The position numbers and the translations under genes were made by a program. Below, one piece after another: positions 33,321-44,459 of a stretch of DNA of 64,000 bases. The stretch's first letter is position 1, and the number at the start of each line of letters is the position of its first letter. The stretch comes from Symsagittifera roscoffensis. Taxonomy: Eukaryota; Xenacoelomorpha; Acoela; Convolutidae. The stretch spans positions 39,326,379-39,390,378 of the forward strand of contig NC_087067.1 of assembly GCF_963678635.1 (NCBI RefSeq), given 5' to 3'. The notes below the pieces were generated by a model that was given only the letters and a program-made list of their open reading frames with translations, did no database searches and had not been told where the DNA came from.

Positions 33321-33692
33321 TGGAACCAGTTTAAAACTATTTTATCAACCAATTATATTCTTGATGAACTTTCAATAGAAATTATTTCTTACTAACCAAT
33401 CATGACACATAACTAAAACTGACAAATTGTAGTACTGAAACTACTTGTAGTTTTAGTGCCAAAACACATTGAATGAATCTTAGAAGACAGTTGTTCTCCT
33501 TTAGAACAAGTTCCAGAAACCTAACCCGCAACACACTAGATCTATTGAGAGTAGGAGATTTGAGAGATTAGGATTGGTATTAAACTAAGAAGTTGCACGA
33601 ATCTATCCGACCTGAAATAAGATAGCGTGACGACAGGCGGTGTACCCTATCTGAAATTACTCTATGAGTGAGCCACCCCGGACATAAACCCA
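33321..33692 (+). repeat. 3' long terminal repeat
   Basis: Begins TGGAACCAGTTTAAAAC like the 5' copy and ends ACATAAACCCA. Compared with the 5' copy it lacks a short stretch after AACCCGCA and has an insertion of about 30 bases before the ATCTATCC motif. Confidence 0.8.
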
Positions 33693-36600
33693 TTTTTCCA
33701 GTTTTTCTATAAGACCATTTATGAACTAGCGAGTAATAGTAGAATTTGTATTAAAATTGGATTAAGTAGTAGCTCGAACTTTTATCGGTCGAAAATAGAT
33801 TAGTTTTTTTTGAAAAATTTAGGTTTCTGAATAGCCTTTTAGAAAGAAATAATATTCTTCTATAGGACAACGTTTATTAGCAGTATTTCTCTACAATCCT
33901 CATTCTCCTGGAAAACAAAACGTTTTTCATACTTTTCAAATTTCGACCTATCACTCTAATAAATCTGCAAATGAATTTTTTTTTTCACATAGTACTTCGA
34001 CTATTTTTTGACTAAACCGAAAAAAACTGACAAACAGATTTAAATGAGACAACAGATAATCAACATTTTTTTTGAAACTAGTTAATTTTTGTTTTCGTCG
34101 ACAAACAACTTCTTATCAATTATTTTTTAAAATGTTCTCAAGTCACATTGGTGTCGATTCAACCACTTATCCTGCAGTAAAGACCCAAGAGTGTTTAAGA
34201 AGAAATGTCACGTTTTGGTTTTGAACATTGGAAGTTTTTTAAATAGGCGTCTAAAGAATGCTAAGAGACAATTCGTAGAAGTGATTGGATACTTAGAACT
34301 TAAATAAACTTCTAGCTAATACTAGCGGAATTACGAGGTTAAACTGTACATTGATGCTGTGTCTCTTTGTTCCTGGATTCCAGAGACAATTTTTTAAACA
34401 TGATAAAATCTTGTCGGAACAATTAAAAAATGAAAGAACGAGAGAAGAACAAAGAGAGCGTCATGGTTCTGGAATACACAGGAGCTCGCAAGAACCAATT
34501 GACTGTCTTGATCCAACTCGTACTGCTCCGGACCACTCAAAGACCCCCAAGGAAAAGTAAATCAACAACCCACCACAATAAGAACTAACAATTTAAGAAG
34601 TACAAAACTATCTTTGGGAAACCATCAACAGTTTACCAAAAGTATTGTCTGGAAAATTAATAGGACACTACAAGTAAGTAACTTGTAACACTACATGTAA
34701 AAATATACTGTAAAAAATTCTAAATTAAACGAAAAGTTTTAACTCTTGATTCAAAAGCAGTCATTGCAAACTTTCAAACAGATATCAAAAAAAATAATCA
34801 GTCAATTTGTATAACATTTTGATAGAGAAGAAAAGAAACTAACAGTTGAATTATAGTAAACACAAAAAACTAAAAAGCTAAAAGACTCGCAAACAAAAAA
34901 ATACAGTATAAAAAATTACACTAAGCCAACAATACTTCTCGAGCCAACACTAAGAAAAATTGAAAATTCAATTAACAATTCAAATATTTAAAAAATCGAC
35001 AAAAAACTGTTAGAATGCACACTAGAGACCGATAGAAATAGAAGGCAATTATGAATCAAAACGAATCAACAAGAAAAATTGTCCATGCAGAAGTATGCCA
35101 AAACAACAAAAAACTCTCAGAAGACAAAATCAAATTATCATTATTAGACAATTATATACTACAGCTACTAGGTCAATTGCTTGATATACATATAATTCAA
35201 AAAATTAGTGAAACTTGATTGCTGAAGATAAAATACAAAAAAAAACTGTTCATCTGACAAAATTGAAGCATAATTTAATAAAGGTTTTGTATATTCGAAT
35301 CAAAACACAGCATGAAAAAACTTACAAACAAACTTACTTTTCACATATATTTTTTCAACCCACGCGCAACTTCTCGTTTGACATAAACACCAAACTTTTC
35401 TCCACTTGATCTATGGGCACAAAAAGTTTAATTCTATTCATTGATTTTTAAAACAAGTTCGAGAGGTATTAGTCAGAACAATCACAAAAACACAGCCAGA
35501 TCTTCGAAAATTTGTTTTAGCTTTTTATGTTTTAGAGTACTTTCTGATAAATAATATTAGTTTTCTTTCTACGGACCCAACATTAGTTTTAGATTGAGTC
35601 AATTAAGTCAAATACGTTTGGAACCGTCAATGCGTCCACATCAACTTCATCAGTATTTTTGCATAGTTTTTTGAATTATTGAAATTAAATTAAAATTGTA
35701 TTTCTTTATCTCCCTCAACAAAAACACGGAACCATAAACCAAAATAAAGTGTTTAAAAGCAACCGTGGAAAAAGTTGAAAAGACTAAAGTCAACAAGTCC
35801 AAAAACCTACCGCAATTTTACAGAACAATTCAATTTATCCACAAAGAACTTCAAACCAGCGGAATTGATAAAAAAGGAAGAATATACGACAACAAAAGCA
35901 CCAATTCAAGAAAACACGAGGGTCTATTTTTTTCCACATAAATACTACGCCTCTACAGTCAACAGCAAAATGATCACTGAAACAGAATACTTATCAAATC
36001 AGCAATTATGAATATACTGGATTCAATATCCAAAACGACAACTGTTTTTATTTATTTTTTAAACATCTAAAATTAAAATCACGAATTGTAAACAAAAAAC
36101 TTTATAAAAAAGAAAACCCATAAAATCAACAAAGTTATTGCCAAACAAATCAAAATTAGAAATAAAAAATCATCATTCTTGGACCGAACGTGCTCCAAGT
36201 TTTCTCATCAATTACAACGAAAAATTTTCACAAAAAAAACAAGAGAAAAGTAGTGAGAATATTACAAAAGACAAATCTGAAAATCTACACTAGAATTGTA
36301 AACCGATTATATAAGTGGTATATGCTCCAAAATCGCTAATTTTAAAGTCACTGAAACTCGAACCACATCAACATTTCCATTACCAATAGAAGCAAAATCA
36401 ATCAGCAATTGAATGCCCCTATCGAGTTTTTATAACCGTACACTTTTAGTAGACAACGCAACACCACTTCTATTTAGCGGCCTATAATAAGAGAGCCATT
36501 ACAACAAAAACTAACCAATAATATTACGCGGATCAACAATTACATCAAAAATAATTGGTACAAAAACAGACCCCGAACACTCTGTATGTAGAACATGGTG

Positions 36601-37340
36601 TGAATGCAGTTTTAACATGAGCTTCTTTGAAAAAAGGACTTGAACATAAAACTACACCCTGCTTCAAACAAGGATAAACAGCAGATCATTACTGAATTGA
36701 ACAATCCTAAATGATGCAGACGAAAATTAGCTTTCAGTTTACTTTCAACCTTTATAAAAATCTTCTAAAGAAAATTTGATAAATCAGGTAAAGAAAAACG
36801 TATTGTCAAAAAATTTAATTCTTCTAAATTCAAAAAACTAATCAAAAAATTTAACAGTTAGGAAAAAGAAAACCCATTGATAAAATCTAATATGATAGTT
36901 ATTTGAGAAAACAAGAAGCATTGTTTTAGTATATAAGCCTGAAGCAAGAGTTTTGCGCTTAAAAAATTTTCACAAGATTGTTTGTTGTAGAAAACCCATT
37001 AAAAACAGAGATTGAATTTGCTTACACAAATAGTCGAAACAGTAGTTAAGAAAGATAAAAAAGATTAGTTTCCCAGTCATAAAAGCTAAAAAAAATTAAA
37101 TTTCAAAAAGCCAAAAGAAAAAATATGCAGAAAGTTCAGCACTATGCAAATGCAATCACAGATATAGAAGAAAGCATTTTAGTGAAAAAGCAAAAAAATA
37201 AAACATAGATATTTTAAAGATTCAGACATAATATATCTTTTTCTCGTGATTAAGGTGTAATTTCTGACTTTTTTACATCAAATCATGACAGAGTAAAAAA
37301 TATAAGTTGGTGGCGATCGGGAAGTGGGGAGTGCCGGCGG
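33693..37340. other. A-rich stretch without a supported gene
   Basis: The + strand stays A-rich to about 37.3 kb. Open frames at 34351-34560 (ending TREEQRERHGSG and DPTRTAPDHSKTPKEK, unusually hydrophilic) and 35775-36011 (Lys/Thr-rich) have no family. The first of these overlaps the short repeat shared with 8745-8790. Confidence 0.4.
34349..34396. repeat. Short repeat shared in inverted orientation with 8745-8790
   Basis: Contains TTCCTGGATTCCAGA followed by an A/T run and AAACATG, the mirror of the stretch at the end of the 20-bp satellite. It could be the end of a small dispersed element, of which only this part is visible. Confidence 0.55.
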
Positions 37341-37344
37341 TACA

Positions 37345-37450
37345 CCTTCTTTTAAGATAGGGAATAAATTTTCGGGACCGCTAACAATGTTTTAAGATAG
37401 GGAATATATTGATCAACTATGAAGATAGGTAATAAATTTTGCCATTTATT
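37345..37450. repeat. Three short AAGATAGGGAATAAATT-type repeats
   Basis: TTTAAGATAGGGAATAAATT at about 37352, TTTAAGATAGGGAATATATT at about 37391 and TGAAGATAGGTAATAAATT at about 37421 are spaced by 30-40 bases. They lie in a locally GC-richer patch (GAGTGCCGGCGGTACACC) at the end of the A-rich zone. Confidence 0.7.
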
Positions 37451-38499
37451 AAGGTACGAGGTGTCAGATGGTAGGATGGTAAATTTTGAAAACTTTTTAT
37501 CGCCATTTTTTTTGGAGCTCGTGTTTGCCGATACATAATTTTATTAGCTAACTCCTACTAATTAAATTATTTAACTTACTTGCAAATACAATTTTATCTT
37601 GTGAAAACATATTTATCTTGAAAAAAAAAAACAGTTTCACATATGATATGTTTTGACTAAAACGAATTTTCAATTCAAAGTTTGAAAACATAAACTAACA
37701 TATCGTTGAAATTTTTTTTCAGAAAATTTATTACATACTGATTTCGTCTTATTAATATTCAGGTTGTCTGGGGAAAATTGACAAGAAGGGTTTATTTTTG
37801 TTAGGTTATCCGTTTCGCTCCACGGGATACAAGGGAAAAGTGACAACTCTTTACGGTTGATTGCTTTTATATCCTACTTGATCTTCTATTCTCCTGGTCA
37901 TCTGGAGAAAGGATGACAGCTCCATTATGCTAATTACTTTGATGACTTTTTTTCAAACGAATATCTAAGAATTAGATGACAGATACATTTTAGTTTTTCT
38001 CCACGGAGTTAAAAAAGCGTTAAATAATTTATTGAGATATTAAAAGTTCAAATTTTCATAAAAAATTAAAATACGTGCTATCAAAACTTCGTGGACTTTT
38101 CATAGGAACATATACTTAAATCTGAAAAAACATTTTTAGTTTCAACCAATCAGGTGTTTTTTTAAGCTCTCACTTTTACCTCAACATGTTGATGTATTTT
38201 GTCATCTTTGATACTACGATTATTTTCAGTTCTCTTTTATCATTTAAAATTTCGAAAAAAATTATCACCAAACTATAAATCTTCGTGTGTCTGACAATTT
38301 TTGGTTGTGAACTTTCTAAATCATTCTCAGAGTAAACTTTTGTGAAGATTATACAACTTACTACAAGTTTTTCCTATTTTCGTAAAATTATTTATTCTAT
38401 CGTTAATTCTTTCAATTGGGGGACTACAACAATCATATTCGATTATCAATTTTCGTGTATTTTGTAAGAAAATAATTTGCTAATGTGTTTTTAAAACAA
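37451..38499. other. AT-rich stretch without a supported gene
   Basis: No family on either strand. A loosely repeated GGGAAAA-TGACA motif occurs at about 37774, 37832 and 37902 but is too weak to define a repeat. Confidence 0.45.
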
Positions 38500-38866
38500 T
38501 CAATATGGAGTTGAAACAATTAAATTAGATAAACATATAGATATTTCACTGCATCGTATAGATAGTTTACTGCAAAAAAGTAAACTTCGAAATAAAAAGT
38601 GCATTTTTACATAAAGTTTTACATAAAATTCAAAAAGCACATCATGAAAGTTATTCAAGTTCTTCTGGAAGAAATTTAAAAGAAGAGACGCTGAATAAAG
38701 TGCGTAGAAACCACACAAAATTTGCATTTTTGTAAATTTGTGAAGAAAACATTCGCCATTGTTGTTTGTTAAAAACGAATATATTGTCCTTTTTCGACCC
38801 AAAGAATTTGGTAAGTTTTGTCCAATCGAGCTCTATCATTACTAGGAGCCGAGTTGATGATTGCAA
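38500..38866 (-). pseudogene. Overlapping minus-strand frames downstream of the capsid gene (unrecognised)
   Basis: Two overlapping frames (38651-38866 and 38500-38802) give TKFFGSKKDNIFVF and then LHKFTKMQILCGFYALYS, which would fit one protein with a frameshift near 38750. Lying just after the capsid remnant on the same strand, it may be part of the same element, for which a protease or minor structural gene would be expected, but no catalytic residues can be identified. Confidence 0.25.
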
Positions 38867-39191
38867 ATCAGTATTTTGTTAGTTGAGGTACTTTATCAGA
38901 GGGGCAAGATCCCTTGTATTTGAACCTGAGCTCAGAAATTCTTTTAAAATTTTGCAAATAAAAAGTTATCCATCTTTGCGGTTGTTTACTGATTTAATTC
39001 GATAGAAAAAGAAACTGACAGTTTGATAGTTCCATTTAGGATGCAAACGTATGATTCATGACACGCATTTAGGTTTTGAATCAACAAAGTCCCATACACA
39101 AGTCTTTTGTACTGAACAAATGTTATTGAAAACACTTTTACAGTCTAGGTTTTCAATTCAATAGCATGCATTGTATGTTTTTTCTCGAGGT

Positions 39192-40560
39192 CTAAAGAAA
39201 AACAAAATGGATCTTACAGAGACAAAAACAATGAAAAGTCAGAAAAAGTTGCAATTTTTTATTAGGACCTAAAAATTCGAAAATTGAAGTTTTTTTAGCG
39301 ACTCTTCCAAATTTGTCAATTTGAATGTTTGATAGTCTTTCTCCAAAGACCATTACTTTTGTTGCTTGCTGCAAAGGAAATTCGAAAAAAGTTTTTCATC
39401 GTAAGCTTTCTCCATTTAGTTCAGGATAATGCAACTGTTCAGCGGCATCCTCTGATGAAGTCAAGTCAGAAACTAGAATATAGTGACTTCGAAAATCTTC
39501 CGTAGGAAGTGCTAAAAAATAATGGTTAAACTGCAATTCTTTCCTTGTTGTAACATAGGGGCGACAAGGAGAAGTTGTTTTTAATGAAACAATTTCTCTT
39601 CTAGCCCCAATAATTCCAAGATCTCAAGTGAAATAATTGATAGTTAAAAGTTTTTTCATGAGAAGATCCCGCATCAGCTGAATTTGTTCTCATTGCAACA
39701 TTTATTCTTGTGATTGGAGTCCTATTGAAAGCATTTTCCTGAAAAACTTGGATTTGACGCAATGGAATGATGACAATTTTTTCTATAGTTTTCATGTAAT
39801 TATGAGGAGCACGTTTTTTCGAGATTCCATCGCAAGTATTGATGATTGAGTTCGGCTACTAAAACTCTTCTAGTAAACAGCAAACAATCAATAAGTTTCA
39901 ACCAACTATTCGTTTATCAGACAGCGTGTACAACTTAGGTCCAGCTCGAATTAGTTTATTTCGAACTTTGGTTTTTAGTAGTAACAATTTTTCACAAGTA
40001 TGCAAAACAATGGCAAGACGGCCATAGAGTGAAAAAGTTATCCCTGTTCCTAAGGAATATGCTCTTTGAGTGAACGGATGCATATCAAATGCTTCCGGAA
40101 AGTCTTCAAAACTATATCCATGAAGGCAAGTGGTTCCTAATTACTCTCTGCCAACGAGTTGACTTCGTTCGATATTTGTGCTTTATGAGGATAAAAACCA
40201 TTGGTGCTTTTAACCATTGTTTTGCTAAAAAGACGTCGCAATTGCAGAATAGAGAATGTAGTGGATTGCTTACATAAGATAAGTGAGGTTTTGGTTCCTC
40301 ATCGGAGTCATCTTCTGATTTCACTTTGTGTTCTGCTTTTTCTCATTTAAAAGCATCAAACAACCTTTGCTTGTATAATTAGATACAAGCAGTAGATTGC
40401 GATCGTTTTGAAAAAAAAACGCAATACTGCTTTCATCTAGAGAAAAACTGGGGAATTTTTCTTGCGTGTGAGAAGAAATAATTGTCTCCTTAATGGGACT
40501 TCATCAAAAATCTCCAGAGTAAAAATTCGTAAAAGCCCCATACCGAAAATTGCCACTCTG
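39192..40560 (-). pseudogene. Broken Polinton-type major capsid protein (jelly-roll)
   Basis: Pieces in order on the minus strand are QNDRNLLLVSNYTSKG near 40420, DSDEEPKPHLSYVSNPLHSL (about 40250-40310), NKLIRAGPKLYTLSDKRI (about 39900-39960), IPLRQIQVFQENAF with VAMRTNS (39640-39780), and VMVFGERLSNIQIDKFG near the end (about 39300-39360). This series of motifs, ending in a Gly-Glu-Arg-Leu ... Ile-Asp-Lys-Phe tail, matches what I know of the capsid-like proteins encoded beside this polymerase and ATPase in invertebrate genomes. Stops and frame changes lie between the pieces, and about 220 bases (39375-39600) are not readable. It is on the same strand as the integrase C-terminus at 41621. 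Non-functional. Confidence 0.6.
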
Positions 40561-40659
40561 ATTTAAACTCAATTTATATTGTCAAAAATGTCTTTTCAAG
40601 AGCGACTGTTTTTCGACACACTGTATCGACAAATGGATCTATTTCTACTAGTTCTACAC

Positions 40660-40755
40660 TTGACTTTCTATCTTTCCACCTCCCAGCTGTTTTCTCTTCC
40701 ACGCTGTATTTTCTCTTCCACGCAGCACAAAATCTCTTCCACGCTGTTTTGCTAA
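40660..40755. repeat. Tandem TCTCTTCCACGCTGTATTT repeat, about four units
   Basis: Units of 19-22 bases run from about 40670: a decayed first unit with CCCAGCTG, then TCTCTTCCACGCTGTATTT, TCTCTTCCACGCAGCACAAAA and TCTCTTCCACGCTGTTTTGC. On the minus strand they fall in an open frame rich in Gly, Arg and Lys (40654-40845) that is a by-product of the repeat. Confidence 0.85.
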
Positions 40756-41079
40756 AGTAGGAAAATTAGCTAAACTCTGAGCAACCATTTTGTATGAAGT
40801 ATAAAACAAAAAGGTTTTCCGAAATCTTGCGGAACAAAAGAACATCTCGTGTGATTCTTAAGGACACAAAGTAATTTTTTTTGCCTTTAGTATACCTTAG
40901 TTCAGTTTTTTTACGCTATGGAAAAAAATTAAAATTTATTTTTGAAATTTTAGATTCCTAAAGGATTGATAACTCATTGTCTTGTCCTGTAGATACTATG
41001 TCTCCATTTTTTACCTTGGAAATGAAAAGAAGACAACGCAGTGAAAAAGTTTTTGAACAGTCTACTGCATTATCTTTTT

Positions 41080-41340
41080 AATATTACTAAAAATCATCAG
41101 GGAAGGTATTCGTATAATGTCCTAAGATTACTGAGGATAAATTGGGCCTTTTTTCATGAAGACACCAATGTGATTTTGTTCTAAATCAAAACCAAAATTG
41201 TGACTCAAATCAGCATTGATCTTTAAACAGTGATTGATCATCAGTTGAAAAAAATGGCTAATTTTTGTGTAATATGATCTACTGATACATAAATTCCGTT
41301 ATACTCAAAATATGTTTGACTTACACGCTTATGATTTTTA
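41080..41340 (-). pseudogene. Possible minor capsid remnant, copy 1
   Basis: One minus-strand frame reads INADLSHNFGFDLEQNHIGV and MKKGPIYPQ before a stop. The Leu-...-Gly-Phe pattern is reminiscent of minor capsid (penton-like) proteins of such elements, but the region is short. It is duplicated at 42985-43215. Treat the name as a guess. Confidence 0.22.
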
Positions 41341-41620
41341 GCATTTAAGGCTTCAACTAAATCAACAATACTTCGATAGAATCCAGAGTTAATATGCGTC
41401 GATTCAATCTTTTTTCCTTCCTCGGAAGTTTCTCGCCCATCTTTGAAGTCAGCTTTCCCTCAAAAACGTTTTGGTGCAATCAAGGGTACGATTTTTCTGA
41501 AATAGCAATCTCACATTCTCATATAGGATGTATTTGTTCCCGTAGAAATTTAGAAAAGAACCGAGACAATTATCCCGATAACAGTCAAAAGAAGCATCAG
41601 AAGCTAGCTCAAAAAATATA

Positions 41621-41880
41621 TTATTTATGACTACTGGTCGATAGAAATTTAATTTTAAAAATAATATTAAATTGAACACTTTTCCTCAGTTTATTTTCAT
41701 AAAGTTTTCCAAGAATTTTTTCTTTTTTGAGATATTTGATGATACATATAGCTGCTTTCTTTGTTGATATCAATAATATTTCAAATAACTCATCTGTAAA
41801 CCTTGACTCGTATCCGTTTTGGGTCTTAAAATCATATTTTGAAGCTCTCACTCTTTCTCTAACTTTGGATTTTGTGTGAG
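41621..41880 (-). pseudogene. Integrase C-terminal domain remnant (chromo/SH3-like)
   Basis: The frame reads RASKYDF, NGYESRFTDELFEILLISTK, CIIKYLKKEKILGKLYENKL. The pattern (Lys-Tyr ... Gly-Tyr ... Phe-Thr-Asp-Glu-Leu-Phe-Glu-Ile ... Ile-Lys ... Leu-Gly-Lys) is that of the C-terminal DNA-binding domain of Polinton integrases. It lies on the same strand as, and downstream of, the core at 43200-43980, separated from it by about 1.3 kb that contains duplicated DNA. Its last residues (SVQFNIIFKIKFL) run into AT-rich sequence. It is the only integrase C-terminus seen in the window. Confidence 0.6.
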
Positions 41881-42339
41881 TTTTTTTTCATGAACTATTG
41901 GTTATAAAAAATTGATAATAAGTGGTTTTCGATAGATCGGTTTTTATGATTTCCTTGGAGAAACAAATTTCAGCAATTTGGGAGCAATTTTTTTTACCAT
42001 GATCTTAATTTAACAATGTATTAGACGTTTTGTGGACTGAGTGGCTCTCGCTGGAAACGCAGCTTTCGTTTCACTAAAGGTTGACTAAACTTCATTGTCT
42101 TTTTCTTAAAGCTTTTTTAAAAATCACCTATAAAATATTCTACGTTGCAATAGTCAATAATGCTACAAATTTTCTTTAAATCTCTAGATAACCTAGTAAA
42201 GAGAGAAGTATATCGAGCAATTTGTTATATTTTCTTTGTTGTTGTAAGGGTTGGTTATTTTTCTATTGATTTCAACTTCTAAGAAGTTCTATAATTTCTG
42301 TTTTTTTTGTGTTGGACCGGTTTTTTTGGTAATTTTTTT

Positions 42340-42900
42340 TTCTGTTAACTTGCAGAATCTTTTGGAATGGGATGTATAGTGTGAGTCTACATCCAAATTC
42401 TGCAAGTTGTGATTTTTGTTAATTCAGTTAGCAAATACTTTTGTAGAAAAAAAGAAAAAGTCCGATTTCATTGTGAAGTTTTAAGATTAAACTTCTTGAA
42501 AAAACCAATATTCCAACTCATACTGTTACTTCTCGAATACTAATTAAAGATTGATTTTATAGGAAAAATATTTGGACAACAAGACAATATAAACATATGC
42601 AACACAGTTTAGTGTATATTAAACTTCTCAACAAACATATAGTCTCACAAGGTTAGGGTTAGTTCTTTGAGTTCTATCGAAGTATAATTGACAGAAGCAA
42701 CTTGTTTCATTGCTTCAATCTTCTTTGCAGTGAAGAGTCAATTCTGAATATAGGGGGGCTTGTTCACATTGTACTTCCCCTTTTTTTGTAAAATTTCCAA
42801 ATATATTTTTTTTATCAATAAAAATTTTTCAGTAGGCTTTTTTCGAGAAATATTTTCTGAAAGCATGGAAAGTGTCTGTGGTATACTTTGTCTTCATTGT
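42340..42900. repeat. Local direct repeat, copy 1 (partner 43215-43760)
   Basis: From GTGAGTCTACATCCAAATTC at about 42379 the sequence matches that starting at about 43218 for over 500 bases, an offset of about 839. Both contain ACAAGGTTAGGGTTAGTTC. On the minus strand the repeat covers the end of the integrase core and the charged ORF remnant. Confidence 0.9.
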
Positions 42901-42984
42901 TTGAAGTCTGACAAATGTTAAAGCAGCTAATGTCTAAACGCAGTGAAAGAGTTTTTGAATAGTCCACTTCATAATTTTTTTAAA

Positions 42985-43215
42985 TATTACTAAAAATCAT
43001 CAGGTAAGGTATTCGTATAATGTCCTAAGATTACTGAGGATAAATTGGGCCTTTTTTCATGAAGACACCAATGTGATTTTGTTCTAAATCAAAACCAAAA
43101 CTGTGACTCAAATCAGCATTGATCTTTAAACAGTGATTGATCATCAGTTAAAAGAATGGCTAATTTTTGTGTAATATGATCTACTGATACATAAATTCCG
43201 TTATTCTCAAAATAT
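42985..43215 (-). repeat. Duplicate of 41080-41340 (possible minor capsid remnant, copy 2)
   Basis: The + strand from ACTAAAAATCATCAGGTAAG to about GTTATTCTCAAAATATG matches 41088-41310 with few changes, offset 1900. It sits between the two copies of the 839-bp repeat, so it was carried along by that duplication. Confidence 0.85.
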
Positions 43216-44010
43216 GTAGTGTGAGTCTACATCCAAACTCTGCAAGTTGTGATTTTTGTCAATTCAGTTAGCAAATATTTTTGTAGAAAAAACTAAAAAA
43301 TCCGATTTTATTGTGAAGTTTTAAGATTAAATTTCTTGAAAAAACCAATATTCCAACTGATACTGTTACTTCTCGAATACTAATTAAAGATTGATTTTAT
43401 AGGAAAAATATTTGAACAACAAGACAATAAAAACATATGCAACACAGTTTAGTGTATATTAAACTTCTCAACAAACATTTAGTCTCACAAGGTTAGGGTT
43501 AGTTCTTTGAATTCTATCGAAGTATAATTGACAAAGGTTACTTGTTTCATTGCTTCAATCTTCTTTGCAGTGAAGAGTCAATTCTGAATATAGGGAGGCT
43601 TGTTCACATTGTACTTCCCCTTTTTTTTTAAAGTTTCCAAATATTCTGTTTTTTTTATCAATAAAAATTTTTCAGTAGGTTTTTTCGAGAAATATTTTCT
43701 GAAAGCATGGAAAGTGTCTGTGGTATACTTTGTCTTCAAGGTTTGAAGACTGAAAAATGTCTAAAGCAGCTAGTAAAAACTTGATTTTATTGTTTTGACT
43801 AGCTAACCTGTCTACAAAAGCCATGATCATACACCAGATTTCATTGATGTATTTTGAAACAGCTTGCGGTCTTCGGAAACGTCCAATTAATGGACCAAAT
43901 TTGATGTATGATGTCTGGGTTTGTAAGAATTGTTACACTTTCTTTTATGAAAAACCGCTGGCTTTATTCAAATCCGTACGCAAGAACCGTACGCAGCCAT
44001 ACCCCTAGAA
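43200..44010 (-). pseudogene. Integrase N-terminal and core remnant, lineage without the T-run frameshift
   Basis: The minus strand reads through from CMIMAFVDRLASQNN to FLLAALDIFQSSN without the frameshift seen in other copies, because the T-run here has four bases (about 43815). Upstream are RRFRR-like linker residues (43840-43920). The second acidic position is kept (Leu-Asp-Ile), the first is Ile-Met. It is the counterpart of the left fragment at 7330-7545 but continues where that stops. With 41621-41880 it makes up the most complete integrase outline in the window, still broken by stops and insertions. Confidence 0.6.
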
Positions 44011-44459
44011 TACAATCTGTTTAGTTCTACTTTGTCAAATTTTGAAACGGATCCATGTTCTTGTCTTTTGCTTTGGCATTCTTGTTTATAACAGATCAGG
44101 TGGATATTGTTGATAACAAATTTGCTTCCAAAATTTTGAAATAAAAATCCGGAAAGTCTGCTTGTTTTGCTTTAGTGCCTTCACAAAGTCTACAATAGAT
44201 TTTTTGACTTCTCGATTATCAAATATGGTAACTGAATGGCCTGGTTTCATTCTAGAGATTTCAAAACCAAATCAAAAAGATGCTTATTGTTACTCGTATG
44301 CATTCCAACAGTTACAGAACTGTAAGTAGAATCAAAATCTTTTGGTACAATCTCCTAATTTTCTTGCTTTTGTTCCATTTTTGGTTTCCTTGGAAGTGTA
44401 CTCTATGATTAAAAAACAAAGTTCGGAATTTAATCCAACTGTTCCATGCAATGTTAATC
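44011..44459 (-). other. Linker between integrase and ATPase, right-arm copy
   Basis: Counterpart of 6961-7329. It has the single GCAAAACAAG unit (44158-44168 region, as its complement) where the left arm has nine units. No product assigned. Confidence 0.4.

Larger units (their letters stand above)
29767..33692 (+). mobile_element. Old non-autonomous LTR retrotransposon
   Basis: Two direct repeats of about 370 bases bound a 3.2-kb interior. Both start TGGAACCAG and end in CA, both carry AACCTAACCCGCA, ACTAGATCTATTGAGA and GTGAGCCAC in order, and they differ at many sites, so insertion is old. A primer-binding-site-like TGG lies two bases inside the 5' repeat. The interior lacks any recognisable gag, protease, reverse transcriptase or integrase. 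I did not find a clear target-site duplication. The + strand of the interior is A-rich, as LTR elements often are in sense orientation. Confidence 0.75.

Noticed and set aside
34143-34155. TCACATTGGTGTC shared with the complement of 41162-41174
   Set aside because: Only 13 bases match and the flanks differ; probably chance.
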